Positions 23,500 to 34,929 of a stretch of 64,000 nt of DNA are shown piece after piece. The translations under genes and the position numbers were made by a program. How positions within the stretch are numbered: position 1 is the first letter of the stretch; every line of letters starts with the position of its first letter. Origin of the DNA: Crocodylus rhombifer (lineage: Eukaryota > Chordata > Crocodylia > Crocodylidae); contig JAVSML010025211.1 of assembly GCA_038503035.1 (NCBI GenBank), positions 992,001 to 1,056,000 of the forward strand. Reading direction: 5' to 3'. The notes under the pieces were generated by a model that saw only the letters and a list, made by a program, of their open reading frames with translations, did not search any database and was not told the DNA's origin.

Positions 23500-24610
23500 A
23501 TGTGGAACATGTATGTTTTTTAAATTTCAAGAACCTGTCCTGTTCTACTTTTTGAGAGGGAGAATGGGTTTATCTGTTGGCCTCCAGGACCTTGGTGCTT
23601 AACTTACCATATTGACTGCCTGTTGAACGCAGTACATTAGCATTTCTTTTCATTTAAAGAAAAGTTTGGGTTGGTTTAGGCTGTGATTATTTTATTTTCT
23701 AGCTTCCTTTGTCTTTGCAGGGGAGTACAGTTAATGCCTGGATTTTGACCTCTCACTTCTTCATTGCTAAAAAGTGTTGTGACAATTTTTTTTTCTTTAC
23801 GTATAGATGACAGGTAGACTTGAAATCAAAGGACTTTATTAGTAGCCGTTCATTTTAAAGGGTAAAATGGAATTAAATGCGTGTATGGTAAATGTTAAGT
23901 TGCATCGATTATACTTATTCTAAACATCTTTAGATAAACTGCACTACTTTGTAGAAAGATAATTGTGCATTGCATTCAGTTTTAACTAATTAGGGAATAA
24001 CTATTTTACAGATTTTTTTTCTCCACAGAGTACTTTGTGTTTAACAGTTTAGATTAAGGATCTAATTAAGATTAAGATGGTTGAAAGGTAAGTTCTTTCT
24101 GCTTACTAAAATTATGTGGTTGTTAATATAGTGAAAGAAAAAAGTACTAAATATTATGTTTTGATTTTTAGTTGTTCTTTGACTTTTCCCTGCCAAGTAC
24201 CAGACACTTCCCAAAAGGTTCTCTTTGAAACAAAAGTGCAACAACTTCAATGAGTGGGTAAGTGAGCATGCTGTGTGCATAGCTGTCTTCACTAGAAGGA
24301 GATCTTTAAAAAATATTTTCTTTTGTCTGCAGCACTCATGAACATTCTCATAGTGATCTGACTCCTACATGCTACAGACACTAGATAAAGATACTACTTG
24401 GTTGTAATGAAAGTATAATGTAAAAGGAAAAGCTGATATGATGTGGACAAATGAAGGAAAGGGGATGTTAAATCTGAGTCTTGAGCACTATTTCCATAGC
24501 AGTAAACCAGGCACTGAAGTGCTTAGACAAGACTAATACAAATAGAATAAGTACAGGTCCATGACAGAACAAAAATTAGGGTGAAGTTTCTTAGAAACTG
24601 AGTGGTAGTT
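23500..24610. other. Intron, nothing recognised
   Basis: AT-rich with no supportable feature. Confidence 0.5.
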
Positions 24611-24615
24611 TAAGA

Positions 24616-24870
24616 GTGATGTTGTAGCCATGCTGGTGCAGAAATTGAGACAAGGATTTCTTAGGGTAGTATCTTTTTAATGGACCAAATGTATGGTTGG
24701 GATACAGGTAGACAAGCTTTCAAATGCAAGAAATTCTTCATCAGGCCTGACCAGAACAAGCCAAGCACCACATAGTAAAAAAACAGTTGTAGAAAGGGGT
24801 GAGAGAAACTGCCAGGGGTACCAGACATACAATTAGTAGAAGAAACGAAACCAGTGACTGGGAGATCAAG
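24616..24870. repeat. Dispersed SINE-like repeat, copy 3
   Basis: ATGTTGTAGCCATGCTGGTGC is followed by GTATCTTTTTAATGGACCAA, GACAAGCTTTCAAATGCA, ATTCTTCATCAGG and, later, ACAATTAGTAGAAGAAACG. The last words are shared with copy 5, showing that the family is at least 250 bp long. Confidence 0.7.
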
Positions 24871-25053
24871 GTCTATCAAAGGAAGGAAGACCATTCTCAC
24901 CTTTCATGTGTGGAAAGAATTCAGGAGTCAGGTAGATTATAGTATTCGTAAAAGCATATTAAGTCCTTGGTTCTTAGTGTCCTTAGTTCTTAGTGTCCAG
25001 TGTTTCCTCCCTGCAGGCTCTGCTCTTACCCTCCCCTCCTCCCCCCATTGCAG

Positions 25054-25063
25054 NNNNNNNNNN
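25054..25063. other. Assembly gap (10 N)
   Basis: Ten N between a C-rich and a G-rich stretch (CCCCCCATTGCAG / GGGGGGC), the same context as the larger gap. Confidence 0.98.
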
Positions 25064-25296
25064 GGGGGGCAGCAGTCAGAGCAGCATATTTTGTCTCCCT
25101 TTGTACTTGAATCTAAGATGAGGAGTTTCTTTATGTTGAATGGGGGTAAAACACTTTGTCTTGGATTCAGGTAAATACGGTAAGTTGTTGTCAGTTTGGT
25201 TTCTGATAAATGCTTGTCAAACAGAAAACAAAAGTCAAATGTGTCCAGTTTGATGGAAGGGACTGTATTTATGAAGGAGAACCCCAGAATCTAGAT

Positions 25297-25578
25297 CAGT
25301 GATTCTCAACCACAGTGCTGTAAGGTCTTTTTAAGAGGTTATGCAATATTAGCAACTGTTAGGTGTGTAAATTCCTATGCATGATTCATAAGATAAACCC
25401 AGAAATTTCAAATAGGAGTCCATAGTGTCAAAAACATTCTGACACAATCTGAGTTCTTTGCAACAGAAGACTTACTCTATTATATTTCCATAGTCAAAAA
25501 ATGAATGAAGTGGAAGAGCTGGCATTTTTTTTCACGGATGCCTTTAGCCTGCTGTCTTTAAAAATTTGAGAAGTGCTA
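25297..25578. mobile_element. hAT-like MITE (282 bp)
   Basis: It starts CAGTGATTCTCAACC and ends TTTGAGAAGTGCTA, an imperfect inverted repeat of the CAG..TTCTCAA type. The 8 bases on each side, ATCTAGAT (25289-25296) and GCCTAGGT (25579-25586), match at 5 of 8 and share CTAG, consistent with a decayed hAT duplication. No coding capacity. Confidence 0.65.
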
Positions 25579-25739
25579 GCCTAGGTAAAGGGGTATTGCT
25601 GGCAGGGCTGGATAAACAGGATAGCATATAGAAACTTTCATAGTATGTGCCTGCATTACATCTATTTAGTTCTAATGTCTGCCCAGTGTAAATATTCTGT
25701 CACTTTCAAGACAGTGAATTTAATTAACATAAATAGAAA

Positions 25740-26745
25740 TGTAACCCGGGCGGTACTTCAAGAGGTATCTCCTCTCCAATTGAAGGGATCAAAGCAGGTG
25801 CACAAGCGCTGTGGCAGGTCTAGGGACTCTCCTCCCTCTATAGAGCAGAGCCAGACCACCAATGGGGACTTAACCATATACCTTTTAATACTGGGAACAT
25901 AACAGGCATAAATCAGAGGATATAGTGGACACTACAGTGCCCCAAGGGGGAAGGATTCAACAAAGGTTGACAAAAAACAGGGTTAACAAAATATAAAACA
26001 CAAACAGCAGAACAAACTATACGGGTTGGTGAAATATAAAAAGGCACAAAATGCAGAATGTCAAGGAAATATAGGGCCTTGGTACCTGGAGGGGGAAAAA
26101 GCACAATGGTCCCTTTCCACTGCAAGATTTGCTTCTTGTTACTGCACTCACCCCAAGTCAGTCTAGCTGGGACTTGAACCCAGATCTCCCACATGGTAGG
26201 CAAGAACACTGCCATACAGCTGCAGTCTGCTAGGGGTCCTGACCTTCCTGGAGCCCCTGCCTCATGTCAAGTTGCCTGGCCTCTGACTGGAGGAGCTGGA
26301 AGCAGAGCTGAGAACCTCTCAGGTCACTGCTCAGATCCTTCCTGGAGTGAGGAGAGCCTCGGCTGCTGGCTGCAGCCTCTCATAGGGGATCCTGGAGCCC
26401 AGTGGGGAGCCTCTCCTGCCAGCTGCATGCCACGTTGCTGAGAGTCCCACTGCTGCCTGCAGGTCCTGCTCTTTCAGGCTCTTCCAGGGCACTGCTCCTG
26501 CCCTGCAGGCTCAGCTCTTGCCAGCTCTGTGAAGCTCCTTCCTTGTTGTCTCTTGCTGGTCTCTCTCCTGAGTCAGCCCATGCTGCCCCTTTTATCCCCC
26601 TCCGGGTGACCCAAGGGGCCAATTGGGACATGGGAGGGTGAGTCCCTGGGGCCTGATTGGTGAGGAAAGGGAATCCCAAGTCCTCCAATCATCTTTTGCC
26701 CTTTCAAAACCCCTGGGCTAGGTCACTGCCAGCTAGCCCGTCACA
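25740..26745 (+). mobile_element. Solo LTR (1006 bp), second family
   Basis: It begins TGTAACCCGGGCGG and ends CTAGCCCGTCACA, so the tips are inverted (TGTRAC.GGG). A 4-bp duplication, GAAA, flanks it at 25736-25739 and 26746-26749. The interior is GC-rich in its second half and includes CCTTTTATCC near 26585, a TATA-like site, and CCAATTGGG near 26617. A tRNA-like stretch with a B-box-like GGTTCAAGTCC on the minus strand lies at about 26160-26220. No internal retroviral genes are present. A 4-bp duplication is typical of gamma-type elements. Confidence 0.75.
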
Positions 26746-26905
26746 GAAACATATACATAAACGTGCACATACGCATAAACAGAAACAAGTTTATATCCAT
26801 AGCTTTCCTCTCTGACAGCTAGAAAAGTAGTTACCTAGTTGTCTTTCTACACATCACACAAAGGGTTGGAACTGGGAAGGAGATGGCAGTCAAATAAAAA
26901 TAAGT

Positions 26906-27200
26906 GGTTTAATAGATTCATAGATTGCGAGGCTGGAAGGGACCTCGGGGGATCATTGGGTCAAGGCCCCCCTGCACCGGGCAGGAAAGACAACTGGGAG
27001 TCAGGTGACCTCAGCGAGGTAACCATCCAATTCTCATCTTGAAGATTTCAGGGTAGGCGATTGCACCACCTCTAGATGAGCCTATTCCACAGTCTGGACA
27101 CCCTAGCTTTGAAGAAGTTTTTCCTAATATTGACCCTGAAACAATCTTTCAGGAGCTAGAAAACCAAGTTGTGATGTCCTTGCCCATGTCCGCTGTAAAA
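26906..27200 (-). mobile_element. CR1 LINE, 3' end fragment
   Basis: On the minus strand the sequence encodes the C-terminal CR1 ORF2 segment FRVNIRKNFFKARVSRLWN (27157-27101) and then runs through the typical GAGGTCCCTTCCAGCC segment to a tail ATCTATGAATCTATT at about 26920-26906. This is a 5'-truncated copy, normal for CR1. Confidence 0.85.
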
Positions 27201-29080
27201 ATAGTAAAGAGCTGGTTTCAGTTTATTCTGCAAAAACAGGAAAAAAAAATTATAATCCCAAACTCCCATTTTGTGTCAGCCTAACATACCAGGAATTAAA
27301 TTAACAGACACTCTTGTCCCGTTTTTACAAAAATAACATTTAAGCATTGGTTGATGATTAAATTTTGATGTGAATATGCAGTTTTCTTAGAAATAAATTT
27401 TGAGTTATAGTAAATTGTTTCCATTTAAATCAAAATCTGTTCATGCAAGATCATCTCTGTTTCATCTCTTATGCAAATTGTTGTACATTTTGATGTGCTC
27501 TTGGTTGCATTCTCTCCTCAGTTGCATTTATGAAACTCTCTACAGGGCAGAATTTGCCCCTAAAATGAATCATCTGATTTTTCCCTCTCTTCTCTTCTCT
27601 TCCCCTCCCCCCCTCAAGATGCCTAGAATAGGAGACAGTGTTCCATCTCAGGTTTGACATGTGCATGTCCTCTCTCCATGTTGAAAGGGAAAAAGAAATC
27701 ATGATGTTATTGTGCTTGTTTGGTGTGCATCTGAGATTAGAACCTGGCTGTTATCATACATTTGAGTAACAATTCCTTATGTGGAATCTATTGGCACATT
27801 TGCTAATCTTGTTTACTTGTTCAAACATAAACTACACTTTCAAATTGCCAAAACAGATTGCAGGAAAAATTGGCAGGAGACGGTATTAACAATAAGCCCC
27901 AAAGCACCCTTTGTAGGCTACAGAGCTTAGTGCTTGAAAAATACCTTGGAAACTAGCGTTTCCCTTCCCCATTTAATTCATCTGAAGGAGAAAAATTGAC
28001 TACAACCTGAATGTCTAAACATCATAAAAATAAGAATTAAATTATAGCACATCAACAAAGAGATAATAATATGGAATCACATACAAAAACAGTGAGCATT
28101 ATTTGAAAGTAAAATTGGGTTTAACGTTGCTTATTAAGTAGTTGATATTTTTATCTGCCTAGTCTTCTCCTCCTTCCAAATAAGATGATTTTTGTACATC
28201 ATCTGCAAGGCATACATTAAATTCAGTCACTGTTTAAATCCAATTATATTTGTGTGCATAATTATAATGCAGCCTGATGAAAAATGTAGCTGCTGCCACA
28301 AAATATTCCATGTACAACCATCAGTTTATGAACAGCTGTATGTAAGTATTGGGTTTAGAAGGCTCAATTCTGCAAGGTACTGATTGCCTTCAAGTCCTCT
28401 TGATTCCACTGGCAATTAAGTGTTCACTAGCACTCCAGGAACAGCTCATTATCTTGCTGGATTAAGTTTAGAGCACACAGAACTGAAATTAAGTGTTACG
28501 TCAATAACCTTGGTTTTGGTTAGAGACTAAGAGGCTGAAAGGGCCTCTTTTCCTGTAAATACACTTGTATCCTCTGTGTTAGAAGGACAAATTCCTATTC
28601 TGCTCCTACAAAATAGATGCATATATGCAGGATTATTTCAAACTTTTCCTCGTATCTGGGGTTTTGTATTAACTTACTGCTTATAAATAGGCCTTAATTT
28701 TTGCTCTCCTGAGGCTAATGTATTTTTTCCCTTTAAGAGCCCCGTGATACACTAATCTTCTTATAATTTGTGCTGGTGGTAAAAGGATTCACCTGATTTG
28801 TTATAGTGAGTAAGCAGAAATAATTTTGCCTCTACATGCAAAGTCCTGGCACCCGATATGAGAGTGAGTCAGCAGAAGAACCTTGTTATCTCTATCAGTA
28901 ACTATGAATATTTAGTACAAGCTATTCTAAAAATATGTGGAACAGCTTAAAAAAATCTAGAAAATGGCTAAGCACACAATTAGGGATTGGAGATTTAGGG
29001 AAAATTTAAATAATACACTTTATATAGAACTTGTTAAATAAGTAGCTGAAAAACTTCAAGAATGTATTTTAAACTTTGGT
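27201..29080. other. Intron, nothing recognised
   Basis: AT-rich sequence with no supportable feature. Confidence 0.5.
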
Positions 29081-29089
29081 AGTGCTGAA

Positions 29090-29400
29090 GGGATATTGTA
29101 GCTATGATGGTCCAGAGGCAAAATTATGCAGAAGTCAATAATTTTTGCAGCTGATATCTTTTATTGGACTAACTGCATGGTTTGGATAGACTTAGACAAG
29201 CACAGTACCTTTCCTTGGGTCTCTAGAAGAGAAACAGGCACAGCAGAGTTAACTAGCAGATAGAACAAGGGTTTGTGTAAAACTCTATGTAAATAAAAAC
29301 AAGCTGTAAAAGAAATTACCAGGTGGCCAACAGACGAGAGAGATGTAGTAAAAACATTGAGTGGAAGAATAGGATTGGTCAGGGGGTTGTTGTCGCTTGT
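29090..29400. repeat. Dispersed SINE-like repeat, copy 4
   Basis: ATTGTAGCTATGATGGTCCAG, then GATATCTTTTATTGGACTAAC, then TAGACAAGCACAG and GAAACAGGCACAG. The order matches copies 3 and 5; this is the most diverged of the long copies. Confidence 0.65.
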
Positions 29401-29854
29401 GAAATGCAGAGATTAGTGAGCATCCAGTAGATTATAATGGACCATGAAATCATTTTAAACTTTGAGTATTCCACCAAAACAGCTCAAAATCAAAATGTTT
29501 ATATTAAAAGAACATCATTAAGGTTGCAAAATCAAACAGAAATCTAGAATTAAGGTTGCCTGATGTTTAATTACATAATCACATGATACAGTCTTTAATT
29601 ACATGATTGTATGCTACTGCATTTTCCACAGGATTGCTGCCTCATTCAGTGTACAGGAGAAACAGTGCTCACTGAATGAGAGGCTATCTAGTACTTTATC
29701 TTCATTGTTCGTTGTATGACTGTATTCCTTATTTATTGTATACCATACATGTTTTGCATTGAAGAGTTATTAATTTCCTTATAGGGTTTTCTATACAGTA
29801 GTGTGTCAGTAGTTTTTCATAGGCATTACTGGATATTTTTGCACAATACCCCAA

Positions 29855-29925
29855 GAAGGGAAGTAGTATTATAATCCCCATTTTGCATATGAAGAACTGA
29901 TGCACAAGAAAATCACTGCCATCTT
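29855..29925 (+). repeat. MIR-like SINE core
   Basis: ATTATAATCCCCATTTTGCAT followed by GAAGAACTGATGCACA closely follows the known MIR/CORE-SINE core. It is a very old insertion and only about 70 bp is legible. Confidence 0.65.
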
Positions 29926-30111
29926 TTGCTTGAGCTGGCTAAACTTTAGCAGTAATAGGTTATCTTTTGTGTGGACATGCTGCTACAGGGAGACGGAGCA
30001 CACACTTTGCCAGCAAGTTTCATCTGCTAAAAAAACAAAAGATTGCTGAGAATCAGGAATAATATGTTTAGTTCCAAGTTCTGTAAGAAGATTTTTCCTA
30101 GTGATTATAGA

Positions 30112-30415
30112 TAGTGTTAGAACGATGTTGTAGCTGGGATGATCCGCAATTATGTGAGAGGCAAGGATATTTGTAGGTGGTATCTTTTATTGGACCAGTG
30201 GCATGGCTGGGATAAAGTTAGATAAGCTTTTGAATAAAAGGCATTCTTCATCTGTTCTGAGGAAAGAAGCAGGCACAACAGTGATTAAAAACAGTGGGTA
30301 GAGGTATGAAATTGGACAGGAGAGAAATTCCCAGTGGTAGCAGACAGACAATTAGCAGAAGAAAAGAAACTTGGTTACTGGGAATGCAAATCATTACCTG
30401 GTGATTTTGATTATA
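30112..30415. repeat. Dispersed SINE-like repeat, copy 5
   Basis: ATGTTGTAGCTGGGATGATCC, GTATCTTTTATTGGACCAGT, GATAAGCTTTTGAAT, ATTCTTCATCTG, GACAATTAGCAGAAGAAAAG and CTTGGTTACTGGGAA occur in the same order as in copy 3, so both likely keep near full length (about 260-300 bp). Confidence 0.72.
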
Positions 30416-30424
30416 CAAACTTCC

Positions 30425-30830
30425 ACCTTTCTGCTCGCAGCCTCTCTTTTTCTTCTTTTCTTCCCCTGCGTCCCACTACCAAGCACCAGCTTTTACTCTT
30501 CTTCAGTTATTACCCTCTTGTTTCTGCCCATTTCCCTGTTGTGCTGTTCTTTCTCCTGATTCCTGTTGCTCCCTTTCTGTGCATGACTGTGCTGCTGCCT
30601 GTAAGCCCCCAGTTCTATTTCTAAACAAAATTCTCCCTCTGTGCTCTTTTTTCCTCCCCCCTTTTTGTTCCTAGTCTGTCTTCTAGTGTTTTGCTTTTCT
30701 TCACTCCTCTTTGCTCTCCCCTAGAAGCTCCTACTCTCACTTCCCGTCTCAGCTTAGACTCCTGTCTCTGACTCTCACCCACGTTTCTCATTCTTCTCCA
30801 TTCAAGTATGATAATTTTCTTCTTACCTTC
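30425..30830. repeat. Pyrimidine-rich (C/T) tract of about 400 bp
   Basis: Plus strand dominated by TTTTCTTC, CCTCCCCCC and TCTCCCCT words, immediately downstream of SINE-like copy 5. It has the opposite strand bias to 19610-20110. ORFs here are low-complexity artefacts. Confidence 0.5.
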
Positions 30831-31244
30831 CATACCATGTGGATGCCAGAAGGAGTACACAAGAATGCAAGGAGAGAGTCCTCTTGCTCTTGGGTCCTGT
30901 GATGGATGCCTCAGTAGCTCTTAGCATCTGTTTGGGTTATTACAGGAAGAGTCCTGATCAGTCCCTGCAGTCTTGGGCTAGAATATGCTCAGTGATGTTG
31001 TGTGATTATCACATTCTGGTTGGTACACAGAACCTATGAGGGGATGGAGCATGCTCAGTACACGTATCATTAGAGAATCTAGTTCCCAAACTGTTATAAA
31101 CCTCTACAGAGTGAATGAAAACTATTTTTTGGTGTATAAATTAGTCAGATTTGGGCACATTTTCACATGGATGTAAAATGACACACTCCACACATTATGG
31201 CAATACCTCATCTGCCAAATTTTGAAGTAGTTTTTATGGTTGTA

Positions 31245-32610
31245 ACAGGGAATCTCCTCTTGGCTCCCATTATGAGTGGGACCCCAGGGGGAATGGGCTG
31301 CCACTTTTACTCACCTGGGAGTTGTGCTGGAACCACACCATCACCAGCAAACTTCTCTTGACATTGCTGGGGGGCAGCCCCTTTACCAGGGATGAGTAGG
31401 CTCCCCAAGCATAGCCTGATCCCTACCGGGGTCAGGCTGGGTCCCTACCACTGTCAGCCAGCACTTGGTAGTAAACCCAGAAGTGTGAGTCCTGGCTTCT
31501 GATGATCCCCAGCTGCATTCTCTCATAGGGCCAGGGAGCTGGATGCAGTTACCCTCTAGAGTGGGGTGGGCAAAATGTGGCCCACAGGCTGGATACAGCC
31601 CACCAGGCCATTCTATCCAGCCCGTGGGGCCTCTAAACATTTAGAAAATTAATATTTATCTGCCCCTGGCTGCCTGTCATATAGCCCTTGCCGGCTTGCT
31701 AAAACTCAGTAAGTGGCCCTCTGCCTGAAATAATTGCCTGCCCCTGCTCTAGAGGCTTGGCAGACTCAAATATGTGAGTGCCACAGACCCAAACCCCTGG
31801 AGAGGGGAAAGCACTGTCTCCAAGGAAGCGAACAATATCTCTCTGTGCAGAGGCACAGAGGAGACCAGGAGCAATGTGAACCTGGTCTGTGGCTGGGAGA
31901 AATCTCCTGATTGGAATACACTGGTGAAGAGTAGCTGGCAAAAGAGAACCACCCATGTGATCCATCAGTGTTGAGCTTGAGATATGGGGTAAACCTCTGT
32001 TTGTGGGGAGTGCCTATGAGGATCACTCTGAGAGACCTGGGTATTGAACTGATAGGGTGGTGATGAGGTCTGCCAACCAGAAAGATACTTCCCGGGAAGT
32101 TATGGACGTGCTACAACCAAGGGCAATATAGACAAATGGATAAGTCTAACAAAGAGGACTGAATTGATTGAGAAGGAATCCCTAAATTGAGGAGAAATAG
32201 GGAAGAAGTAGTTGTTGATGAGTAGCCCTAAATGCGGAGCCCCTGTTTGGGAGTTGATTGAAGGCTAACATCGCTGACAGCAGGATGTGTTAAGATTGTT
32301 ACCTAAGATTGTGCAGGGAAAATCCCAAGGCAGAGTTGACCAGCTGGCCAAGACACTAGTCAAGTGACTTGGATATAGTGAAAAGATTGTAGGTCCACCT
32401 GGCAGGTGTGGTAAGGGCAGAGTGTATGGGAGGTGGAGTCCTGTGAAGAAGAGATATCCCTTTTGCTGAGAGAACACTGTTTCCTTTTTGTTTCATCGTT
32501 CAGCTTCCCTTTATTATGTTTCCATCAAGGTGTGGCAGGTGAGTATAAGGAAGTGGGCAGTGACTTGTGTAAAGAGGAACGAGATGCATCATACCCGTTG
32601 ACGATTTTTT
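31245..32610. mobile_element. Possible LTR or other large repeat, interrupted by a MITE
   Basis: Sequence from TGTAACAGGG at 31245 to about 32610 differs from the AT-rich background, and its start resembles that of the solo LTR at 6877. An inserted hAT MITE (31562-31746) splits it. No right end or target duplication was found, so the class is a guess. Confidence 0.3.
31562..31746. mobile_element. hAT MITE (185 bp) with perfect 8-bp target duplication
   Basis: Starts TGGGGTGGGCAAAATG and ends ATTGCCTGCCCCTG, inverted repeats of the CAGGGGYRGGCAA type (the left tip has lost one base). It is flanked by CTCTAGAG at 31554-31561 and again at 31747-31754. An 8-bp duplication with central TCTAGA is a known hAT preference. 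The interior has paired GTGGCCCACAGG / CCCGTGGGG words and no ORF of its own. Confidence 0.88.
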
Positions 32611-32619
32611 TTTAAATGT

Positions 32620-34065
32620 AGGCAAAACAAGATTCCATAATCTTATAAATAATTGATCCATTGTAGCTAAAACATTGAGGGGACAACCTCCGCTTGAGAC
32701 GCATGTGGTTAGAAAACTTAATTGTGAATAGTTTAAGATTGACAGAATTATAACATATTGAACATTTTCAAACAGAACGTGTCTAGCAAGCTTAACCATA
32801 GGCATTACTTTGTGTGCTGTCTGTAATAACATGAAACATGCAAATTTAGACAAGCTGTCAGGTGAGAAAAACATCTATAGAAATTTGACAGATAGTCATA
32901 GTCATGGCGAACTGTAAATACATGAGAACCTCCACATCAGCAAATTGTCTGAAATGAAAGTTCCTTTTTGTCAGACAGAAGTGTATTATGACTTGAATAG
33001 AGCTTATGAAATTTGACAACAGACCTTGGAACAATTTATTGTTGTTGAAAATTTCCCTTTTAACAGCTTACACAATGAACAGTCATAAGCGGACTCAAAA
33101 GAATCATATAATTCTTATAAAGACAGGACCAATTGGAAGTGTGAGGTAAGTGAAAGTATTTTAAGTTAAGGGAATCTCCAGAATCAGAAGCATTCAATTA
33201 GGATATCTCATTCAAGAAAAGGTGTGTTATGAAAAGGTGATTTAAATTATAGGCTGGCCTCTCGCATAGAAGTATAGAATAACAGAAGTCATCCTTCAGG
33301 CTTGGTTTAAAAAAGCTATTTTCTCACTATTTTTATCAAGCTTAATGTAGATAATAATGCCTACATTACAAGGTTCACCTTGAATTTCAGAATTTTAGAA
33401 ACTTCAAAGTTTCTAAAAGAGTCTGCTAATTGTATGTGAAAGTGCAATAGCAATGATCCAGAATAAAATAAACAACACATTAACTCGCCTGATTACACAA
33501 ACAAAAGAGTTTTTTCTGTATTAAAATACATATCAAAGAAATGGCAGGTTTTGAGCAGAGGTGCATGGGGATTTGAGTAGTCTGATTCTAACTTAAATAA
33601 ATAACTTTGACAGGAGGACTGTAACCTTGTTCCCTCTACTGACAATATAAAATTGAATTGTGTGGTGGACACGAAACAAGCAGTCATGAGAAATCCCCAA
33701 AGGCATGGATTTACTGTATTATATAATTGGTTTAATTCATGCATGGGAAATAAATGTTAATTGTAAATTGGTTGCAAAAATGTAGAATTTAGGTGCAATT
33801 AAATCAAATGCTAACCTAAATATTTTGACAGAAACCATAAATCGTTTTCCCCTGAAAAAGATCTGAGCAGCACAGGGGAGTTATTAACATATTTCTTTAG
33901 GATAGATTAGAGCAGTGGCATTCAAGGACAAGCTTGGAGCTTTACAGTATTGTGCTCGTTTCTGTCACTGTATTACAAATACATTATACATCACTTAATG
34001 ACTATTTCAGCTGGTGGGATGCTTTGCATGAGAGAGCCTCTAATTCAGCTGAGAATGGTTTACTT
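32620..34065. other. Intron, nothing recognised
   Basis: AT-rich sequence with no supportable feature. Confidence 0.5.
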
Positions 34066-34070
34066 AGAAT

Positions 34071-34605
34071 GCTGACAGACATGCAGGCCCCTGCTCTAAA
34101 TGGTGCTTTACTTAAAGTGCCATGAGTTAGAGCACCCCTGTTAACCCAATGGTCATTTGCTTGTTGGGTAGGGGGTGGGGTAGAGGGAGGAGGGATCGAG
34201 TCTGCTTGCAGCCAGCTGAGGAATGGCCCCTCTCCCACTCCTAGCTCCAGGACAGTCAGCAGAAAGGGAGGGGGGAGAAGGAAGCCAGCAGCAGCAAGCT
34301 GCCAGCTGGGATTTTCCCAGCCTGAGCTAGAGAGGCAGGGTTGGGGAGGCCATGAGGTGGCGGGGCTCCAATTCACCTGCTCCGCGTCCAACTCAGGCTG
34401 GGCAAACCCCAGCTGACAACTCACTGCTGCTGGCTTCCCTGTCCTCACATGACAGGTTAACCCTGGGGAAGACAAGTTCCCTAAGATGCTCTAAAGTAGA
34501 GTGCCTTCATCTGATACCTCATTTGAGGATGGCTATTTTTTCACATGATTGGACACTTTAAAAGTGGTCTGCAGCCGTGCACATGTGTCACAGCATGGCT
34601 GTAGC
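34071..34605. mobile_element. Possible GC-cored MITE
   Basis: The left end CTGACAGACATGCAGGCC and the right end GCACATGTGTCACAG pair imperfectly as inverted repeats, followed inward by ACTTAAAGTG and ACTTTAAAAGT. Between them is a GC-rich core (34170-34470) with a 157-residue minus-strand ORF that has no domain. Weak termini and no target duplication. Confidence 0.4.
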
Positions 34606-34929
34606 TAAATCACTCAATCCATTTGTTCAGGCAGGTGAGTGCTCTTTTTTTTCATTATAATTTAATGAAGTCATGTGGTTCAGAGGCACAAAGAAAACAG
34701 GTAAAAAAAAAAATAATAGAGCAATTCCTGAAATCTCATAAATAAAGTCACACTGAGTTTTAAAACAAGCTTTTTTAGGTATGGAGATTAGTAATTCAAA
34801 AAACTACTGGTTGGTTTTCTCAGCAGAAGATAAGGTTTCAGGAACTTTTTTAAAATCATAATGGTTTCTTTGTCTTTCCACAAAATCACTTGTTATATGC
34901 TATGATATAGTGGCCGCTGGCCATTATCT

